Of a stretch of DNA of 64,000 nt, positions 59,991 to 64,000 are shown in pieces (position 1 is the first letter of the stretch; each line of letters begins with the position of its first letter). The position numbers were made by a program, and so were the translations under genes. Below the pieces are notes generated by a model that saw only the letters and a program-made list of their open reading frames with translations, made no database searches and had not been told where the DNA came from. The stretch lies in contig JAQYWC010000074.1 in the NCBI GenBank assembly GCA_030145245.1, positions 91,048 to 155,047 of the forward strand, given 5' to 3'. Origin of the DNA: Desulfobacterium sp. (lineage in GTDB: Bacteria > Desulfobacterota > Desulfobacteria > Desulfobacterales > Desulfobacteraceae).

Positions 59991-60965
59991 TCATAATTTC
60001 CATCCCCAGAATTTCAAAAACCTGTCAAAACACCACATGTCCGAACGGCTTCTGTTCCAGGGTTTTAAACTTGTATAGAACGGCTTTCCCGTTTCATTGC
60101 TGTCTTTAAACGCCTTGTCCGTCCCGACGAAAAAATCCAGGCTGATGGGACTCAGCAAAATGGTTTCCCAGTATTTTACCGCGTCTTTGACATACCCTTT
60201 CAGGAGACCCTGTTCATAAAAAAAGCTGGTGAACCCGCCATTTATCGGAATTTCATCCAGGGATTCCATGGCAACCAGCGGCATTGATACCCTGGGCATA
60301 TTGCCCAGGGTATGGGATTCAACAATTCGGATATCAGCCACCCGGTGGACTTCCGGACGAATGGAGATCAACAGCCTTGGCTGGCTTTTACTTTCATAGT
60401 CAACCATGCCGGGTAGGATTTCGCCATACACCCAGCGGGACTCCCTATTCCATCCGTCCGGCAATGCCTCTTTGGCTAAAAAAGAGGTGGGAACCATGGC
60501 CAGATAGCAGCCGCAGGTATGAACCGTTGTGACAAGAACCGGCCGTTGCCGGCTGTCCATGGTGACAACAACCATCAAGCCGACATTTTTCCCAGCCCCC
60601 AGATGAAAGGGAAATAAGCTGGCAGGAATCCCTGGAAAATGGATGCGGTAAATCAGGTTGGTATATTCGCCGGTGTCTGTTTTAAACTTTTTCTCACAAA
60701 AATAGATGGCAGGATGATCGGTATCAATATAGATCTTTTCATTTCCAACGTTGTCATACCGGGCTGCCGGGCGTCCGATCTTATCATAGGACTGGGGGCT
60801 ATCGGGAATGAGGAAAACCGGGGCAAACCGGTTGGACAGTGACTTTTGGGTATCCGTTGGAACATATACCGCCGCGGCTGCAAGCTTCCTTTGAACCAAC
60901 GGTCCATGGGAGCAGGCTGTGAGCCCCGGGAGGAGGAACAAAATCAAGATGGCATATAATCGCAT
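59991..60965 (-). CDS. hypothetical lipoprotein
   Basis: 324 residues from MRLYAILILFLLPGLTACSHG, a clear lipoprotein signal with lipobox LTAC. The mature protein is rich in beta strands with several aromatic motifs (YIDTDHPAIYFCEKKFK, THTCGC-like VHTCGCYLAMVP, ESLDEIPINGGFTSFFYEQG). No family recognised. A broken relative lies at 63714-63985. Monocistronic, between fumC and tpx. Confidence 0.7.
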   Translation of the reverse strand: MRLYAILILFLLPGLTACSHGPLVQRKLAAAAVYVPTDTQKSLSNRFAPVFLIPDSPQSYDKIGRPAARYDNVGNEKIYIDTDHPAIYFCEKKFKTDTGEYTNLIYRIHFPGIPASLFPFHLGAGKNVGLMVVVTMDSRQRPVLVTTVHTCGCYLAMVPTSFLAKEALPDGWNRESRWVYGEILPGMVDYESKSQPRLLISIRPEVHRVADIRIVESHTLGNMPRVSMPLVAMESLDEIPINGGFTSFFYEQGLLKGYVKDAVKYWETILLSPISLDFFVGTDKAFKDSNETGKPFYTSLKPWNRSRSDMWCFDRFLKFWGWKL

Positions 60966-61045
60966 GACCGGTTTCACTTATTTCCCCCCATTGCATGTGG
61001 TTTTTTACCTGACTTCAATCATCCATTTAATAAAATGCCTGCCTG

Positions 61046-61645
61046 TTATCCTGCTGTTCCGTCATCACAAGGATCTTCGCTCTCATAGGGCCTTGAGTGT
61101 TCTGCAGTGGAGGTTCCAGTACAGATATTTTCATCTCCATCACTCTTTTTCAGGAGACCCAGGACCGCTTTATAATCCGGTTCATCCTTCAGTTCTTCCA
61201 CAAGCGTTGAATAGATCACCGTTCCCTTCCCATCTATGACCACAACCGCCCTTGCCAGAAGCCCTGCCAGGGGGCCCTGGGCGATGCGAACCCCATATCG
61301 GTCCCCAAAGTCCCTGTTTCGCAGCTCCGAAACCGGAATCACATCGTTTAACCCTTCTGTTTCGCAAAACCGGGAATGGGCAAAGGGCAGATCCAGGGAG
61401 GTGCAGAGCACCACCGCGTTTGGACAACCGCTGATTTCACGGTTGAAACGCCGGACCGAGGCCGAACATACCGGTGTGTCCACACTGGGAAAGATATTCA
61501 GCACCACCCTTTTCCCGGCCAGATCCTTTAAAGAGATATCCGAAAGATCGGTCCTGGTGAGCAGAAAGTCCGGTGCTTTTTCTCCTACCCCAGGTAATGC
61601 CCCTACCGTGGTTGCCGGTTTTCCGTCAATCTTAAAGTTCGCCAT
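61046..61645 (-). CDS. tpx: thiol peroxidase with C-terminal extension
   Basis: 199 residues; AAGGAGGG before the ATG. Atypical 2-Cys peroxiredoxin of the Tpx group: peroxidatic Cys in PSVDTPVCSASVRRFN (~61) and resolving Cys in HSRFCETEGL (~95). Relatives are ~165-170 residues; the extra ~30 residues (CTGTSTAEHSRPYESEDPC...) form an acidic tail with two more Cys. It detoxifies peroxides in the cytoplasm. Confidence 0.93.
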   Translation of the reverse strand: MANFKIDGKPATTVGALPGVGEKAPDFLLTRTDLSDISLKDLAGKRVVLNIFPSVDTPVCSASVRRFNREISGCPNAVVLCTSLDLPFAHSRFCETEGLNDVIPVSELRNRDFGDRYGVRIAQGPLAGLLARAVVVIDGKGTVIYSTLVEELKDEPDYKAVLGLLKKSDGDENICTGTSTAEHSRPYESEDPCDDGTAG

Positions 61646-61766
61646 AACACCCTCCTTGTTTTACTTTACATTAGCTGATGGTAACTAATTTTGGGGATCC
61701 CGGCAACGGGACCCCCATATTTCCGGTTACGCGGACAGACACCGACATATCGCGCATCCCCCTCTA

Positions 61767-63659
61767 TTAAATAGTGATTATACTAAAATAAGTTTTTTGT
61801 TTATCTCCATGGCCATTTTCTCCTGGCGAAGCTCCCCTTTCATGACCATGCTCTTTCCTCAACCGGTTTAAACGCGTATAGACGTATGTCTCCTGCTGGC
61901 AGATAATCCCCCTGATCTGTTTCAGGGCCGTTTCAACCAGTTCCTGTCCTGAGTCATCCGGCGGAACCATGAGAACGATCACCTGTGCTTGTTCCATAAG
62001 GGATTTGGTGTTGGCGTCCATGCCCCCCCAAATGGGAGTGTTGACCACAATATGGCTATAACTCTTGATGATTTCATTCATTAACAGAGACGTTTTCACC
62101 TCTTCCGGAAACACACTCAAATCGTACGAAAGCCAGATATCATACCCGTTGGGATGCAGATAAACATGCTGATCCTCTTTTGTATTAAATTCCAAATGCA
62201 GCTTCCGGTTAAACGGGTACTCCATATAGAGTTTTTTTTTGTTTTTCTCACCGGAACTTACAAATGAATGGGCAATATAATTTCCAATTGTGGTACTGCC
62301 GCAATCTTTGCTCATACTGGCAACCAGGACATAATTCGGCATGTATCTCTTTTTATCATCCCGGAGCATTCTGATGAGGCTGCGATTCTCCTCATAGGCT
62401 TTGGAAATGGCATTAAACCACGGATACCAGGGGGTAGGAATACGATGGGGTATCTCTACGGGCGTGTTGTTGTTCTCATTATTAATGTGAAGCACAAGTT
62501 TTTCCGACGGATAGATAAATTCACGCCAGGTCATCCGGAGCGTAATGCTCAGCATGAGAGTCAATGCGATGATCAGCGTAATGAATGTCAGGATGATCCC
62601 CTCCTTGATAAAGAGATATTTCAGAAACAGGTTCTCTTTGTCAGGGATATAAACAATATGCCACGGCGCATGGATCATTTTGTACCAGATAAACGTATAC
62701 GATCCGAACACGGGCCTTTCGATGCTCCCTTTCCTCCTGTATTTTTTCAATTTTGCATCGATCAACGGTATGATGTCCGGCTTGATGATGCCTTGGAGCG
62801 CATCCTTAATAAATTTGATCTCATCCCCTGAAGAAGCCAGGGTCGGGTGGGCGATCAATTGCTTCTCCTTATTTACAATGATCAGGGTGCCATCGGGATG
62901 AAACCCTTGCACATGCTCTATCAGACGCTCAAAGGTCACATCAATGGCCACCGTACCCAAAAAAAGATCCCCCCTGTAGACCGATTGGGCGGCGGTCACC
63001 ATTTTGCCCGCCCCATACTCATCCACATAGGCCTCTGTCCAGAACAATTCTCTGTCAGGGTTGTTTTCTGAAAGCCCCATGGTAAAGAAGGGCTTGGAGT
63101 AAAGATCTTTGGTAAACTTAAATTCTCCGGAATTCACCCAGGGGTAGATGTTGATAAAATTATTTCCGGATGTGTAGTAGATCCATTGGGAACTTGGGAT
63201 ATTGTTCTTGCAGGCCTGAAAAAGACTGTTCAGGCTCAAGGCCATCTCCATTTCATCTTTAAGCGCCGGAGAAATGGTTCCAAACCCGGTTAAGTTGCCG
63301 ACATGCTCTTTCTTATAGGGGAAGGGAATGTTATCCAGGCCGAAATAGGCAGGATCCACTTTTGTTCTGTCCAGGGCCCGAAAAAGAATGCTTTCGTAAC
63401 TGTTTTCGCTCTTTTCAAGGAAAAAGCTTTCAGCCCGGATCTGCAGGAGCTCCACATGCTCCCCAATGCTTACCACAAGGTTATCGATGGCAAGGCATCT
63501 GGTTTTAAACAATTCCACGAGTTGCCTGTCCTCATGCCTGCCCTTTTCATTGATCTGTATGCCGAGGATGGCAGCGGATATCAGCAGCACGACCAGAAAC
63601 GTGATCACCATGATACGCTTGTAGCGCGCGGTGAATTGTTTCGTCTCCCGCTTTTTCAT
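61767..63659 (-). CDS. membrane Cache sensor fused to a CpaE/ParA-like domain
   Basis: 630 residues; AGGAGG 5 nt before the ATG. TM1 ~16-36; periplasmic double-Cache sensor ~40-345 (SQWIYYTSGNNFINIYPW, KDLYSKPFFTMGL, GTVAIDVTFERLIEHV); TM2 ~350-375; then no HAMP, kinase, GGDEF or MCP domain. The cytoplasmic part (~440-600) starts PNYVLVASMSKDCGSTTIGN, placed like the Walker A of CpaE-type ATPases (GGVGSTT variant) with its Lys at SK, followed by LYMEYPFNR and SHIVVNTPIWGGMDANT (switch II-like) and VIVLMVPPDD. Nucleotide-binding residues are partly degenerate. I infer a ligand-sensing membrane protein with a ParA-like output; the partner is unknown. Monocistronic. Confidence 0.85.
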   Translation of the reverse strand: MKKRETKQFTARYKRIMVITFLVVLLISAAILGIQINEKGRHEDRQLVELFKTRCLAIDNLVVSIGEHVELLQIRAESFFLEKSENSYESILFRALDRTKVDPAYFGLDNIPFPYKKEHVGNLTGFGTISPALKDEMEMALSLNSLFQACKNNIPSSQWIYYTSGNNFINIYPWVNSGEFKFTKDLYSKPFFTMGLSENNPDRELFWTEAYVDEYGAGKMVTAAQSVYRGDLFLGTVAIDVTFERLIEHVQGFHPDGTLIIVNKEKQLIAHPTLASSGDEIKFIKDALQGIIKPDIIPLIDAKLKKYRRKGSIERPVFGSYTFIWYKMIHAPWHIVYIPDKENLFLKYLFIKEGIILTFITLIIALTLMLSITLRMTWREFIYPSEKLVLHINNENNNTPVEIPHRIPTPWYPWFNAISKAYEENRSLIRMLRDDKKRYMPNYVLVASMSKDCGSTTIGNYIAHSFVSSGEKNKKKLYMEYPFNRKLHLEFNTKEDQHVYLHPNGYDIWLSYDLSVFPEEVKTSLLMNEIIKSYSHIVVNTPIWGGMDANTKSLMEQAQVIVLMVPPDDSGQELVETALKQIRGIICQQETYVYTRLNRLRKEHGHERGASPGENGHGDKQKTYFSIITI

Positions 63660-63713
63660 CACACCTCCTGGTAAAAAAGAACACAGGATAATCGCATATA
63701 AAAATTGAACCGG

Positions 63714-63985
63714 CTAAAAAACGGCTTTTCCATGGGAAAGGCTGAGAGGCCTGTCATTTATCGGGATTGCATCAACTGTTTTCATAGAAATCAGGGGCTG
63801 GGGAACCCTATGAATCGTATGGAATTCAACCATTTGTCTGTTCACGATGCTCTGCTTTGGGATTTTTCCAACAATAATACACCGACAGGGTGATTTATAT
63901 CAATGTAAAATGATAGAAGGCTTTTTTTATCCCTTACCAGGATCAGGGCACCCGGATAAAGAAAGGGGACAATATTCTTTCATCA
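63714..63985 (-). pseudogene. broken relative of the lipoprotein at 59991
   Basis: The last segment, from 63833 down to a TAG at 63714, reads EFHTIHRVPQPLISMKTVDAIPIN, shown here as EFHTIHRVPQPL and MKTVDAIPIN. This parallels ESHTLGNMPRVSMPLVAMESLDEIPIN of the lipoprotein. The preceding segment, YPGALILVRDKKSLLSFYID (63985-63842), in another frame, parallels its LPGMVDYESKSQPRLLISI. The frameshift and stop show decay. The gene's 5' part, if any, lies outside the window. Confidence 0.5.
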
Positions 63986-64000
63986 ACACCTGTTTTCATG

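Noticed and set aside
63705..63893. 62-codon plus-strand ORF near the right end.
   Set aside because: It is antisense to the lipoprotein-related remnant, which shows recognisable similarity; no ribosome site.
1..64000. CRISPR arrays, tRNA/rRNA genes, intact insertion sequences, prophage or toxin-antitoxin pairs.
   Set aside because: None seen: no regularly spaced short repeats, no cloverleaf or rRNA core, and no transposase, integrase or phage structural motifs. The REP-like arms imply a RAYT transposase elsewhere.

Overview
The window reads as an environmental Desulfobacterota chromosome, probably Desulfobacteraceae or a close relative. This is inferred from the gene complement and protein style: DmdC-type acyl-CoA dehydrogenase, EFR1 flavodoxin-ferredoxin, rhodanese-rubrerythrin fusion, many sigma-54 regulators and PAS/Cache sensors, next to an oxygen-handling set with a full cytochrome c oxidase operon, bacterioferritin, Tpx and MsrAB. 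No rRNA, tRNA, CRISPR array, phage gene or intact transposase is visible.

Layout. 1-6.4 kb: 3' end of an acyl-CoA dehydrogenase, a small membrane protein, a chemoreceptor, and a metal P1B-ATPase divergent from a MarR regulator with two operator-like palindromes between them. This stretch carries REP-like inverted repeats that supply stop codons. 6.4-13.4 kb: hybrid histidine kinase, divergent sigma-54 response regulator, receiver-like protein and SLC13/TrkA-C transporter. 13.4-16.9 kb: two gene remnants, an EFR1 protein, a SAM methyltransferase and a MarR regulator, with the palindrome GTTTAG-N3-CTAAAC or a close variant at three promoters, then a DtxR/FeoA regulator. 17.2-20.3 kb: Cache-PAS-GGDEF-EAL protein. 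20.7-23.5 kb: aconitase A. 23.6-29.9 kb: minus-strand operon DUF2231-DOMON-sco-coxA-coxC-coxD-coxB-ctaB, whose promoter resembles that of aconitase.

30-41.4 kb: small zinc-ribbon protein, chemoreceptor with a tandemly duplicated Cache domain, bacterioferritin, MsrAB, SlyD-like FKBP, a ParA/MinD ATPase next to a PilB-like ATPase with eight N-terminal repeats, and a GAF/sigma-54 activator. 41.4-47.7 kb: RND efflux operon plus TolC, preceded by a sigma-54 promoter and an upstream palindrome. 47.7-51.9 kb: a ZraPSR-like arrangement (small secreted peptide, membrane-anchored peptide, histidine kinase, sigma-54 response regulator), again with a palindrome and a sigma-54-like promoter. 52-56.3 kb: NDH-like flavoprotein and rhodanese-rubrerythrin pair, then several small Cys-rich proteins and a DUF3047 protein. 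56.3-64 kb: MocR regulator divergent from a LysE exporter, nitroreductase remnant, fumarase C, a lipoprotein, Tpx, a Cache sensor fused to a CpaE/ParA-like domain, and a broken relative of the lipoprotein at the right edge.

The strongest unexplained signals are a ~75-nt element in three unrelated operons, always in transcription orientation and just before a start codon; the Cache-CpaE fusion; the eight-repeat PilB-like ATPase with its ParA partner; and REP arms that encode protein C-termini and stops.
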